A program made the position numbers and the translations under genes. A stretch of DNA of 64,000 nt from Bromus sterilis. Taxonomy: Eukaryota > Streptophyta > Magnoliopsida > Poales > Poaceae. Shown piece by piece: positions 21,656 through 34,529 of this stretch. Where the stretch lies: NCBI GenBank assembly GCA_950022295.1, contig OX465599.1, positions 276,603,501 through 276,667,500 of the forward strand, read 5' to 3'. The notes under the pieces were generated by a model, which was given only the letters and a program-made list of their open reading frames with translations, was not told the DNA's origin and searched no databases. Every line of letters starts with the position of its first letter. The stretch's first letter is position 1.

Positions 21656-23301
21656 TGATGGCGTGAGAGTTGACGGGTGTAGTCTTCTCGCCCTTCGTTG
21701 GTGAGCCCCAAGTGGAAGGCGTGATGCAGCACAGCAGAAAATTTCCCTCGGTAAAGATACCAAGGTTTGTCTCCAGTAGGACTCCAGAGATGATAAGTAG
21801 GTGTCAGCGGCGCAACTGATGCGGACCTGCACACAGACACAAATAACTTTGTTCCCAACGAAGTTCAGAGAGGTTGTAAATCTCTCCGGTCTTGTTGTTC
21901 ACAAAGGATCAAACACAAGGGATAATGATAGCAACTGAAAGTAAAAGCAGAAAATTAAATGAGCATGGAAACAGTAATGAGGATATGGACCGGGATACGT
22001 GATGTTCACTAGTGATGTCTCTCTCCCAAAAGACGATAAAACTGCTATGCGAGGTAAACAAATTACAGAAGGGCAATTGAAAGGATTATGAACGCACCGC
22101 AATGCTAACTATGCTACAAAAGAAAGGAAGAGGCTCAAAAGCACAGACAGTACGTCAAAATAAGTAGACCGAAATCCAATTGCATCTACTACTAATCATC
22201 CACCTTGAGATATCTATCTAGAACATCTCGCTGGTATTAAGTTGCGAGCCCCACCCAAAGTGTAAACCCAAAGCAACAGACAACTGCATTAAAAAGCACT
22301 TTGCGTAAAGTAAACAATCCTTGCAACCGCGGTTACAAGAACCGTTGTTTTCCCCCTTGTGGCAATAGCACATCCCCTAGACTCATGTTTCTGTCACTCA
22401 AGCGTGTCATCGGGGGGCATGAACCCACAATCGAGCATAACGTTCCCTTTTGGGGTTACTACCTACTACTTGGCCAAAGCAATAAACAGCAACGGAGAAC
22501 ATGCAAGAATTACTTAGGAACAAAAATATAAGAGATAAAAACCAAATATATTACTCAATCACAATCTGAACATAATCTCATAATCCATCAGATCCCATCA
22601 AACTCAGCATAGCAACAGCAGAAAGATTACAAAAGTGCCTCGATCATGTAGGGCAGCTCACGGGGTCTAAACCATGAAGATCAAAGAGGGGAGGAGAACA
22701 TCACATAGCTACTGATCACGGACTCATGGTCCAAGGAAAACTACTCACGAGACATCCGGGGAGCATCCATGGTGGAGAGGAGACTCCCGGAGGTCGGTCC
22801 TCCCTCCGGCAGGGTGCCGGGAAGAGGTCTTCTGGTGCTCCCGATCTCGGAAGCGCGGCGGCGGCGGAACAGAGGGGAGATCGCGAAAAAGGGTTCTCTT
22901 TCTGGAAGTTCCCCGTGACGGAGAATATATAGGTGAAGGGGGGCAGCCAGAGGTGGACCAGGGGCCCCAGTCATCCCCCTGGCGCGGTCAGGGGTGGGGC
23001 CGCGCCGGGTGGCCGCCTGGGCCACCCCTGGCTCCCCTCTGGCCCCTCTCGGGCTCTTCGCGAAGCTTCCTATACGCTGATTTTTCCTACATTTTTCCCA
23101 GAATTTTTCTGGCACTTTTTATATGGGGGAAAACTGAAATAGAAAAACATCAGAAAATAGGAACTGGCACTGTGGTGCACTGAGTTAATAGGTTAGTCCA
23201 AATATGATCAAAAGTGTATGAAAGTGTATCTAGATCATAGCAATATCACACAAAACATGCATGGAGCAAGCAGAAATTATAGATACGTTTTGGACGTATC
23301 A
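21656..23301 (-). repeat. C2 5' LTR
   Basis: A complete 1646-bp LTR, from TGATACGTCC (23301, minus) to ATCA (21656). A TATA box lies at 22924-22932. It differs from C1 by roughly 2-5% by eye in the stretches I compared and shares its flank in element A. Confidence 0.88.
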
Positions 23302-25279
23302 GGCTAGCGCTCGCCGTGTGCTAGCCGCGCCCCGGCCACGCTTTGAGCTTGCCCGCAGGCCTACGCGCCCGCGCCGCCTGTGGCCGCGAGCTGCGGCTGC
23401 TACTCTGCCAAAGCCGCCGTTCGCCATGGATGTTTGTGCGTCGATGCTAGCTCCGCCGGCGGCACCCGTGCCCTGCACTTATGCTTGCGCCCACGTGACC
23501 ACGCCTTGTCGTGCTGGCCTCCGTCGCCGTGGCCCAACTGGACGGCCACACCCCGCCGCTGCGGCCCTCACCGCCGGTGAGCACGCCTAGCTCGGCCGGG
23601 GCAAAAAGACTCCCCTCCTAACCCCCACTGACCCGTGGGCCAGCCCGGGTTAATTAGCCCACTGTTAAGTTAGCAGCTAAACCCCCCTCTACCTCTGACG
23701 CGTGGGCCCAAGGCCATTATGTTTAAGTTAAAATAAAACTGCTAAGTTAAATAACCACTGTGTGGCTTACATGTGGGCCCTCCTGTTAGTTAGCTAAATT
23801 ATATTGATGGAGTTATCACAATGTGGATGACAAGTGGGACCCCTTCACTGATTAATTAAAAAATTGGTTTTGTTTAACCCTTGTGTATGACAGATGGGCC
23901 CCACCTGTCAATTTTACTGGTCAAAGTTACTGTTATGGATAATGTTTAATAAACAATTAAATAAATCCAGAAATTGCTAGAAAATGATTTAAACTTCAAA
24001 TATTAGTATCTTTTAATCCGTATATCAGATCGAAAAACTTTATACATGAAAGTTGATCAGAAAAATACAACGGACAAGATTACGCTACCCGCATACCCAC
24101 CACACTCCTCTAACATACCACACACGGGACATTCGCCCTCCGATTGCACTGTCCGGTAATTACCCGTTACCGGTAAAACTTTCCGGATGGATTTGTTCTG
24201 AACACAAAAGTTGTTCGGAATGCATCAACAATCATGGATGCACTATCCACATGTATGTCAGGCATTCACAACACTACAGACATGGAAGCTTCCCCCCTCC
24301 GGGCCGTCTGTCGATAATCACCCCGGGGCCAGTATTTCATCCCCGGATGAATTCCTGCTCCGAGCAAAACCCGTTGCACTGCGTTAGAACACCGTTAACG
24401 TTGCTTTTGCCTTGTCTTGTATTTGTATTGCTATTATTGTTGTGTATTTATTGTATATCCCCCTCTCTTATTGTCCGGTAGTCTCGACGTCCGCTGCCGA
24501 TGCCCCTGTGATCGACTACGTCGACGACGACCGTACCCCTACCGTCGAGCTTCCAGGCAAGCAGAGCCATTCTCTTCCCCAGATATCGCCTATCTTTCCG
24601 TACATTTCTTGCACTAGGCATTTTTACTGCTGCTTCTATGATTACAATCCTATTCAATTGCATAGCCTATCTTTGTCGCCCCTTGATGTACCTGCCTTTA
24701 TCCTATGATGCCTGATAAATATATATTATATTCAGCAGTGAGCCCTGCGCATTGTTAGCTAGGATTAGATAGCGGGCCGTGATCACTCAGGGGAGTGAAC
24801 GCGGATACAATATATTAACTGTAACAGGTACGGTACAATGCAGAGACAGCCTAAGGCCCCTTAGCTCGGCTCTACCGAGCCAGCTTCAAGTGTGAGCTAT
24901 CAAGGAGTAATCCTTGTACTCCACTCGTTGCTGACTCTGTATAGCCGCCCTAGGGACCTGAGCCCCGGTTGTCCTTAAGGTAAGAAGTCGGGCGACCCAA
25001 CGGTGCCCGCGAGCGGTGTTGTGTCTGGAACGACTGGGAGGGTACGACCGACATTACTGGCGTGCTTGGCCCCTGCTCGTATCTCGCGAGAGTTACCAAA
25101 CCACGAAAAGTCAAGCTCTACCAAGAGCACATGCGAGACAAGGTAAGGAGACGGTTCACCTTGTTGGTAACCGCAGAGACTTGGTGGGACGACAGGGCAG
25201 ACACCGATGTACTGGTGGTCCTGACTGATGTCGTTGTCCGCGGGTCAGTTAAGTCGAGGCAACGATAACGATTGTCACG
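23302..25279 (+). repeat. Element A, 5' LTR, second part (second copy)
   Basis: It resumes the A LTR right of C2 at the same position as 4859, and repeats 4859-6829 with about 2-3% differences by eye. Unlike the first copy it runs on into the rest of the LTR, broken only by element E. It stops at 25279 in GATTGTCACG; the uninterrupted 3' LTR reads GGTTGTCATGCAGG there. Confidence 0.88.
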
Positions 25280-26873
25280 TGATACAGAGTGGCAACTCTC
25301 CTTGTTGGTCACCCCAAGTGGAAGGTGAGATGCAGTGTAGCAGCAAGTTTCCCTTAGCAAAGATACTAAGGTTGAGTATCGAACCAGTAGGACTCCAAGA
25401 GATACAAGTAGGTGTCACGGCGCTTGACGTGGACTTGCACACAGATACAAATAACTTTTCTCCCAATGAGTACAGAGGAGTTGTCAATTCCTCCGGCCTT
25501 GCTGTTTACAAAGGATCAACGCAAGAGATAAAAGTGGAACTGAAAGTAAAGACTGAAAGTAAACTAAGGGTGTAAACAATAATGTGAAGATGGACCGGGG
25601 TCCCGTGATTTTCACTAGTGATGTCTCTCTCCCAAAAGACGATAAAAGTGCTAGCGAAGTAAACAAATCACAGCTGGGCAATTGACAGAATTATGAAGGC
25701 ACCGCAATGCTAACTATGCTGCAAAGAAAGGAAGGGCTCAAAACCAGTGGGCAGTACGCCAAGGTAAGTAGACCGAAATCCAACTGCATCTACTACGAAT
25801 CATCCACCTTGAGATATCTATCCAGAACATCTCGCTAGTATTAAGTTGCGAATCCCACCCAAAGTGTAAACTCAAAGCAATAGACAACTGCATTAAAAGA
25901 ACTTTGCGTAAAGTAAACAATACTTGCACCCGCGGGTACAAGCACCGTTGTTTTATCCCTGGTGGCAACAGCACATCCCCTAGTCTCATGTTTTTGTCAC
26001 TCAAGCTAGACATCAGGGGGCTAAACCCATAATCAAGCATAACACTCCCTCTTGGATTTGCAAGCAAACTACTTGGCCAAAGCAAAATACTGCAACGGAG
26101 AACATGCAAGAATTTACTCAAGAACAAAATATAAAAGAGAAGAACCAAATATATTACTCATCACAATCTGAACATAGTCTCGTAATCCATCATATCCCAG
26201 CAGACTCAGCATAGCAACAACAGAAATTACAAAAGTGCCTCGATCATGTGAGACAGCTCACGAGGTCTCGAAAGTGGAAGCACAAAGAGGAGAGAAGTAC
26301 ATCACATAGCTACTGGTCACGGACCCATGGTCCAAGGGGGACTACTCACAGCACATACGGGAGGCGTCCATGGCTATGAATGGTCTCCCGGAGGGGGTTC
26401 CTCCTACCGGCAGGGTGCCGGGGAAGCTTCTCCAGGCAGCCTCGATCTTGAAACGCCGCCGGCGGCGGTGGTACAGAGGCGAGTTCGCGGAAAAGAGATC
26501 GATATTAGGGGTTTCCACCCCAAGGGCTAAATATAGGCGGAGGGGGGTGTCGAGGGGACCCACCAGGCAGCCAGGAGGCCTCCTGGCGCGGCCTAGGGTG
26601 CGGCCGCGCCAGCGACCATCCTGGTCTCCTGGTGGTGGCCCCCTCCGCTACCTTGGTGATTCCGGAAGCTTCCGGGTCGCTGATTTTTTATCTGATTTTT
26701 CTGGATTTTTTGGAGCACTTTTAATGGCCGGAAAACCTGAAAAACAAAAACAGCAGAAAACAACAACTGGCAGCTGGGTGCACCGGGTTAATAGATTAGT
26801 CCAAATATGCTCAAAAGTGTATGAAAGTTCAAGCAAATCATGGCAAAGTCACACAAAACATGCATGGAGCAAG
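25280..26873 (-). mobile_element. Element E: truncated solo LTR of the C' type
   Basis: A reverse-oriented LTR like those of C', with its outer end TGATACAGAG at 25280 and the other end stopping at GGAGCAAG near 26873. About 28 bp of the LTR start (including TGATACGTCC) and one target duplication are missing, so a small deletion removed the border. TATA-like TATATTTAG (minus) lies near 26528-26537. The GC-rich inverted repeat of the family is present at about 26580-26617. There is no internal region. Confidence 0.82.
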
Positions 26874-28131
26874 AGGTTAATTAAAATGCTAAATGGTTCG
26901 GCGGATGACTTGAGAGACCCGTTGGTCTATACACACTACCTACACGTGGGATTACGGTGTGGGCCCTCCGCGTCGTAGTTCGTCCGAAAGCTCTCCAGAC
27001 GTCCGCAGTACTGCGTCCTGATCGCCGGGAAGCCGTGTTGTCTTATTTGCTGCAGCAGGTGTGTTTGGATTTGCTTTTGCTTCACCAGCCAGACTCGCAC
27101 CGTGCAGGAGCGTGCAAGGGTGAGGGACCTAGACCCCTTAGCGCATAGGATATAGTCCGACGGATGGCCTCTTTGCTGAGCCTAGGATGAACTGCGATGT
27201 GTCGGATAGCCTCGGTGGGGCATTCCCTAACAAGGTGTACGCCACCCTGGAGATCCGAGTGTGCAGGCTGAACAGTAGTGCACCCCTGCAGGGAGTTTAA
27301 TCTATTCGAATAGCCGTGTCCACGGTAACAGGACACTTTATGCTGAAGCTGGATCTTACCACTACAAACTACTACTATTAATCTGTTGGTTCCGGGTTTT
27401 CTTCCTCGCAGGGAAGTCGACGAGGGGAACTCGAAGGCATCTATTATTATTAATCATTACAACTTACTATTATACAATGCTGCAGCAACTTCTGCTTCAT
27501 TGTTACTTTATGCTTTATATGAACTGTTGGTTGTTCTCATCTTGTGCTGCAAGACTCGTCAGAAGATGCTAGTCTTCGATAGGCCTAGCTTCTTACCCTT
27601 ATTCTGATTTCTATCTTGTAGTCCACTATATACAGCCTCCCCTTTCCATTTGATACAAATGCATAAATGCTTAGTAGCGGACGTAAGACTCGCGGGTATA
27701 CTAGATACTCACCCCTGCTTTCTTTCCCCTTTTATGTTTTGCCTGATCGGCCGCTGCAGTCGACGTTGGAGCCCAGGAGAAGGAGTACCCCGGAGGCCCC
27801 TACTACTACGTCGAGCCCCCCTTTGACCAGGACCAGGAGTAGTTTGGAGGTTCCCAGGAAGGAGGCCTCGCCTTTTCGATCTTTTTTTATTTGTGCTAGC
27901 CTTCTTAAGGCAACCTTGTATCCCTGTGTCTGTACTCAGATACTATTGCTTACGCTAACTTTGTGCTCTCGAGCTGTTGTATTCGAGCCCTCGTGGTCCC
28001 TAGCTTGTATTAAACAACTTGTATTATTTTATTTGTAGAGTGGTGTTGTGATATCTCACCGTGAGTCCCTGATTTCGATCGTGTACCTTGCGTGTATGAT
28101 TACTGTACACGATCTAATTTTGGGGGCGTCA
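26874..28131 (+). repeat. Element A, 5' LTR, last part
   Basis: It carries the LTR to its end, GGGGGCGTCA at 28131, and matches the 3' LTR from 50010 to 50859. It contains CACCCCTGCAGGG (27281) and the inverted repeat CCGTG-TC-CACGG (27314-27325), also found in element D. No gene is supported. Confidence 0.88.
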
Positions 28132-30260
28132 TAAGTTGGTATCAGAGCCGACTGCCTGTAGGACACCCCCTTCCAACTCCTTGGTCAAAGTCGATTCTAG
28201 TCGTTGCAAAACTACTTTACTAACAGTGTCGTGTGGCTTATCGGCCCATGTCGCCAACTGGGTGGTATTAGGATCTTTTACTCCTTACCTTTACTCTGGG
28301 ACTCTACTCTCTCTTCCTTTCGGGTTAAAGATTTTGCTAACTCTAACTCTAGGTTCTCGTGACTACTTCCTCTCGGAGAGCCTCGCATTGCAGATGGTCG
28401 CCTGATTCACCAGAAGATTCCGAAGATACTCTCTGATGAATTCCCTAGACCCTTATGCCCACTACTTTATAATTCCCAGCCACCGATTAGCCCGTATGTA
28501 TAACCACATACACCTTCCGTTCATCCATTCAATTCCAGTTGCTCTTGTGTTCACAAGATGCATCGAAATACTTTCCGTTGTTTCGGGAATCCTTTGAGCC
28601 TACTACCATGCAGCTTCTTTTCGCCCTGCGGATAATTCCTCACATTTATCGAGGATCTGTTCATCCTAAGTGGTTCCTGTGATTCCCATAATACTCTGAA
28701 ATACTATCCGATCTCGCGCGAATCCTCGGCAGCCTACTGCTTTGGAGATTCTTCTTACCTGCTTGCACTATGGTTAATCCCATTTGTCTTGTAGTCTTCG
28801 GTGACCTCCCTTGGCATTTCCATTCCGATTTGTTGAATCATCGTGTGCCCGAATGCGCGCAGTCATCGGTTAACCCTATGAATTCATTCTTTTGGCTCAG
28901 GCGTCATTCCGGACATGAGCTAGAACTCGGTGAGTCAAACCTTCCTTGAGTGTCCGTCTTTTGGACATCGTAATTCCTTTGTACTCCAGCGTTGAATTAT
29001 TCAGATGCTTCTATCTCCGATGTCTTTGCATTATTTATTCTTATGGTTGAGTACCGATACTCACACCGGACTCTCTGTACCCCCACCTGACCTTTTGGTG
29101 GATTGCTAACTGCCGTCCCTTTGCGTCCTAAATCATTGACGAGCTTCTCCTGATACGAAATGCCTTTGGTGAACGGTATCATCTGGTCCGTGTCATCAGC
29201 CTTCTGCTTTCAAACTGGTATCTCTTGTTCCTATTGTTTGTCGTATAGTTTCGTAAAATGTCCGTATGGGTTGTATCTATGCTTCATCCATATGTGTGAA
29301 CCCAGAAACTTCTGCGGGACACACTCTACTGATGTTACGCCAGATAAATTTCCTACTCTACAACTTCATCGAAAGCGAGAAGTGAATGAAAGGTTATGCG
29401 TTGAAGAAGTGGGAGTCGACCCTGAACCTTCGTGTTCATGCCCATGGATACTATGTAGAACTTATCATGAAAGCTTCTTGTAAAAGTAATTGTCCCCTTG
29501 GTGGAAATTCTTCTTACGTATGTGATATTTCGTTCTACCTTCGAGTATTACCTCTTGGTACCTCGAGGATATCATAGCTTTGCACTACATATTATGAATT
29601 GTGATGAAACAATGCCTATCCCTGTCATAGCCATTTCATGGTTATGGGTTGTTGTCAACCGAGAACATCGAATACCTTTTGCTTCACCATTCCTTTCGCT
29701 TGATGTCGCCATTGTTCGACTGTATTTTCTTGAAACCTTTTGACATGATGTGTCGTGATCATCATCGACATTTTGACTTCTCCCAAGAATTGCTTGGATG
29801 CATCGTGAGAAATACCATCCTTGCCCCTCGACGATTTGTGTTATCATCGACAACATCCTTTGACTCCCGGCCAATACAAACATGGTCATGTATATCTTGC
29901 TCTGCTTTCCCTTGGGAAAGATATACACTGGTTACTTGTGTATAATTACACTTTTCTTTCCATTGGTCTGTTTGATAAGACAATCACATTTTCCTTTCCA
30001 TTGGTCTGTTTAACCTTTGTGGTAATATAACTTACCTGAGCAGTGATAATTCCCTGCTTATGTTAACACTTCGGTGTACTACTTTGTTCGTACAACCTAT
30101 TACTATTGTTGATGACATTTTGGTAACCACCGTTGGACGAGAACTTTGCCAATCGGTCCGCCTCGTCTTAACGAGCAGGAAAATGGTTCTCTTTGTCCCT
30201 CGCCCTTGGTATCGACATTGTTGCCGACATAGCTAACAAATTGTTCTCTAACTTACCTTG
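28132..30260 (+). other. Element A internal region, left part
   Basis: A primer binding site TGGTATCAGAGCC (28137-28149, initiator-Met tRNA type) opens the region. After it, 2.1 kb show no gag or pol motif in any frame. A direct repeat of about 20 bp (CTTTCCATTGGTCTGTTT) occurs at about 29957 and 29995. The last five bases, CCTTG (30256-30260), are the target duplication of element D. Confidence 0.75.
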
Positions 30261-33200
30261 TGTAACAGCCCAGTTTTCACAAAAATTAAAAAAATTTGTT
30301 TTCGGTGTTTGCATCCCCGATTTATCGATCGGCGATTATTTTCCCCTCTCTTATCTCGTATCGGACGGAGACCGACCCTTTCCACCCTGACACTCGACCT
30401 TTGCGACACCGGGTTTCGCTCGATCTCCGTCGCGAAAACCGCACGAGACCAGCCGCAGCCAACGGAACGAAAAACCCCGTTTAATAATTAAACAGGATAT
30501 TTTTATAGCGCGCCGGAAAGTGTTTTCGGAACGGTTCCAGCGCGAGGAGAATGCCTCCGGCTCGACTCGCTGATCGCGCAGTTCGAAGTTTTACCCGAAT
30601 CGGAGGTACTGCGGACCCCCGGCGGTCAGAAACGTGAGCACCGTTCGCGCGGGATAAAAACCGGGGATGTTTTTGCAAACTGCCAGCCACCAGGGCTATA
30701 TAAAGACCACCACACTCCCACCCATTTTTAGGGTTTCCCTAGCCACAATTTTGCAGCCACCCCCCTCCACTTTGCCCAGTTTTGCCTCCCAGATCCCCAA
30801 ATCCCAAAATTTTGGCTCCCCATGCGATCTGGACCGTCGGATCGGGCGATCCAACGGCCCAGATTGCACCCAGGCTCGACCACCAACCTCTCTCCTCTCT
30901 CTCTCCCGCAGCCATGGAGGCAGCCGCCGCCTCCCGCAGCCATCCGGCCGGCCACCGGAGCCGCCGCAGCCGCCGCAGCGCCCCTCCTCTCCATCGCCTC
31001 CTTCCCTCTCACCTCTCCCTCCTTCTCCTCCTAATCCCCTTGCCTCTCCTCTTCGCAGGACGCGCCGCGCCGCCGCCATGAGGACCCGCTCAAGCCGCGC
31101 CGGCGAGCTTCGCCTGTGCCGCCGCACGAGACCCCGCAGGCCTCCATGACCAGAGCTCCGCCGCCCCCTGCACCCGCCGCCGGCTCCTCCAGCACTGCCC
31201 CGGCCTCGCCCCTTCGTCGCGCCGCCCCTCGTTGGAGGCCGCGACCTCGCCACCGGGGAACCGCCGCCGCCCTGGCCTGGCTCCAGATCTGGAGGAGCCC
31301 CGATCCAGCCGCCATGGGTCGGCCCACCAACGACAGAAGCCTGCCAAGCCAGATCCAGCCGGCCAGCTGGGCCGTGGCCCATGGGGTGAGGCGCCCCCAG
31401 CCCCTCTTTTTTTTATTTTTTTGCTGTTTTGTTTTTTTTTAATGTTGGGCCAGTAGATTCGGCCCGTTTAGTCTTTTTTTTCTGCTGCTAGTTTTATTTA
31501 TTTACTTAGGCAATTTGTATTAGGATTTTCGCGGTGCCCGTAACTTTTTAACCGTAGCTCCGATTGCGACGCGTAAAATATGAAACTTGCTTCGAATTGT
31601 GTCTAGTTTAATAATTTGTGCTCCTTTACCATGTTTGACTTTGTTTACTTGTTGTTTATCTGCTAATTACACTGCTTGCCACTGTAAACTATAACTGCTA
31701 TAACTTTTTATCTGTTGCTCTGTTTAAAATGTTCTTTATATGTAACTTGACTAGAATTGCATGTAGGTTGTGTTTTTGATGATGTTGCTTGCTAATAACA
31801 AATATAAAATATTGTTTAGGGCAAAACAGTACCAAATTCCATTTTTATCGTGGGGTCCACAATAGTTTGCATGTCTAGGATTTCACCCCACTTAAATTGA
31901 CTAGCTTAGGCAGTTTATTTATGCTTCACCTCTTGCCATGTTTGTGTGCTATGCCATGCTTGCTTGAGTTGCCATGTTAATAATCGTTGTTTGATCACCT
32001 GTAGCTAAGAAACTTGAACCACCGTAAATGTGCGGTATCGTCGTGTGTGACGAGTACTCCACTTAAATCGTTAACAACGGCTCTCGACGGTAGGTGCGAT
32101 GTCTCGTGTTGCCTTCCTGTTGATGCTTGCTCGTGTTTGATCCGTAGTAATAGTGGTGCACCGTTGATTGCTTTCCAGTGTTTACTTCTTGTGTGCTCCC
32201 GCGGATACCTCTCGGAGATGATGCGAGCTTGCGATCAACTACACCTTCGGAACCCGACTTATCAACAGGCAAGGACTATACATTACTTATGATCCATTCT
32301 ATTTCAACCAGCGGTTTGCATGCTAGTATAGGTTAGGTTCGGTGTTTGATCCTACCACATGTTTACAGCCTCTTTTAAACCGATACAGCCATGTCCCTTC
32401 CCAGCAAACCTTGTACTGCTATGTTACTATTGCTCGTTGCTCAGCCCCTGCTTAGTATGCATGCTTAGGATGCTACGATGTTACCCTGTTACTCTTTGGG
32501 TTGGGATATCACCTGATTATTATATTATTGTTGATCATATTATTATTATAATGTTGACTATATTCGACGAAGGATGGAAGGTCTAGGCTATCCCGCCCCG
32601 ACGCTTTGTTCCATTCGAGTCACCTAGGATCCGAGTTCTGGGTATTGGTTTTAAGACTGAGCGTGCCTAACCGCGTGTGGGATTTTATGGGGTCCCCTTT
32701 TCTTACCTATCTAGCTTCAAACATTTCTAGAGGTGGCCCAAGCTGATTTACCATTTGAAAACATGCATATATATCTTGTCGGGTCGCTTCTAGCAGATAT
32801 CTTTTAAAACAACTTGGACCAGCGGAGACATGGTTTCCCTGTTGGTCCACCTTTGGTCGGCGAGGGCCCGAGACCTCATGTGAGGCGTCTCGGTAACCCA
32901 AACCCTGTTGAGACGGAAGAGTCCGATCCGAGAGCGTGGCCAGCTTTTGGATTGGGTGTCGACTCCCCGGGGGCCACCCGGATTTGTTCGTTGTTAGCTA
33001 GAGGGACTTCTCGTTTCGGATCTCTTGGAACTAAATCATAAAATGGTTGCCTGTGATGGGTAGCAACTGAGAGTGATGGACGTGCGTGCGGAGCCTCGTA
33101 ATGGGCAGTTGGTACACCCCTGCAGGGTTAAATCTTTTCGAGAAGCCGTGTCCACGGTTATGGACGACTTGAGACCTACGTCCTGTTCATAGACAACAAC

Positions 33201-33930
33201 AACTGAGATAATCTTAATATAATTTGATCAACTTGTGTGTGTGCCTTGACTGCTTCTTCTTCGTCGGGATGCGAAGAGGAGGACAAGGATAGGATAGGTG
33301 TTATGTTTGCGCAGTAGTTGATAGCAAGACTTGTTGGAGGCGATTCCTCATCGAATGCTTGGCTTCTTACCTTACTCTCTAGATCGTTAGCCACTTCATA
33401 AATGCTAGTGCGGCAGCAACCTCACCACTTACCCCTTCCTTACCGTAAACTACTAGTTGTCCTAGAATGACGAGTGATGAAGTCCTTGCTGGGTCAGATG
33501 ACCACTACAGTTGGATGCTGAGTACTTCTGTACTCATGATACTACCCCAAACTCTTTTCAGGGTTCTGATCGACAACAGGTATGGTGATCGACGTTTCAC
33601 GTGGAGACTCGACGGCGACTAGTTAGGCGGATCCCGGCGGAGGGCCTGGACCCGTGTGGTTATGGGATCGATGCTTTTCTCTTTGCCAGTAGGCATTTGC
33701 TTGTAGTCTGTACTCAGACATGTACCTTCCGCTGTTGTATTGTATTTAAGGCAGTTGTATGTCGATTGTATGAGATGTTTTATCCTTGTATCTGTAATGT
33801 TGTGATATCATGTTGGAAATCCGGGGCATATGGCTTTGTCATATGTCGCGGTGGGACCGATATGTGCTTCGTCCCCGGATCTGGGTGGAAACACCTAGAT
33901 CTGGAACAGTACCGCATATCGGGCCTTACT
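30261..33930 (+). repeat. Element D 5' LTR
   Basis: 3670 bp. A TATA box is followed by a CT-rich leader and a GC-rich stretch of about 500 bp (30880-31400) that gives long spurious frames on both strands, then an AT-rich half. It carries CACCCCTGCAGGG (33115) and CCGTG-TC-CACGG (33146-33157), shared with element A. Compared with the 3' LTR it has about 145 extra bases near 33267-33410. Confidence 0.92.
30696..30705 (+). promoter_or_regulatory. TATA box in the D 5' LTR
   Basis: CTATATAAAG followed about 20 bases later by a pyrimidine-rich stretch and TTAGGGTTTCCC. The same context is kept at 34998-35007 in the 3' LTR. This is a strong plant TATA form and probably drives the element RNA. Confidence 0.7.
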
Positions 33931-34529
33931 ACTTGGTATCAGAGCCTTACCGACCGTAGGATCCCCTCTCTGGCCGAAGTCGAGTCTAGACAAAAATTAT
34001 TTTGTAGTTACTAAGTTAGTTATCGGAGAGTAGGAATCTTTTTACTCCTAACCTTTGCTCGGGTCAGGACAAGTGTCGTAAGTGTTTTAACTATCGCCTT
34101 AACCCCTTCAAACTCTAGGATCTCGAGTGTGTGGAGTATCGGAACCGTTACAATGCCTTGCTTGCAGCGTATTGTCTCAATTCCGAGCTCAGGTGGGAAT
34201 TCCTGTAGCACCTTTAGCCTCTCCGATTTTGGGTATCGTCTGGGTCATCCATTGCCATCCATCCTTTTGCCTGTGTTTTCACGACTTGCGTCGAAAACAC
34301 TATCCTTTGATCCGGTTATCGTTGTCGTTCCTCCTCTTGACACTGGCGGTTTCAATTTTCCGACGATGTCGTCTCTCTGCGGAAATTTATCTCGACAGAA
34401 GTTCGACGTCGACATGGAGCAGAGTCTCTTGTTGGTGGTGTTGAAGATCGTCGTCTTTCTTTTCTCTTCCCCCTCTCCCCCGGATCGTCCTGGATCTCGG
34501 GACGAGATCCCTTGTTGGTGGTGTTGTGT
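33931..34529 (+). other. Element D internal region
   Basis: 599 bp with a primer site TGGTATCAGAGCC (33934-33946), no ORF with known domains, and CTCGGGACGAGATCCC near the 3' end. CTTGTTGGTGGTGTTG occurs twice, near 34428 and 34511, the second copy next to the 3' LTR. A typical polypurine tract is not obvious. Confidence 0.8.

Larger units (their letters stand above)
15701..23301 (-). mobile_element. Element C2: Athila-like Gag-protease retrotransposon
   Basis: Reading on the minus strand: 5' LTR 23301-21656, primer site 21644-21627, gag and protease 21496-19456, a non-coding 3' region, and the first 226 bp of the 3' LTR (15926-15701), which is cut by element B. There is no RT, RNase H or integrase, so it could move only with enzymes from a related element. 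The gag and protease wording and the tRNA-Asp-type primer site fit the Athila lineage. A Cassandra TRIM is inserted at 18046-18734. The right flank GGCTA (23302-23306) corresponds to the C1 target duplication. Confidence 0.88.

Noticed and set aside
28132..30260. Genes in the internal region of A
   Set aside because: Only short frames without domains, and coding for gag or pol is not recognisable in any frame.
30914..31081. Short plus-strand frame in the D LTR with a leucine-rich stretch after a good ATG context
   Set aside because: The frame changes in the other LTR copy and the hydrophobic part is lost there.
30696..31382. Minus-strand ORF of 228 codons in the D LTR and its copy at 35041-35676
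   Set aside because: The two LTR copies give different lengths and sequence ends, composition is G/R/A-rich, and several other frames are open at the same place. It is a composition effect.
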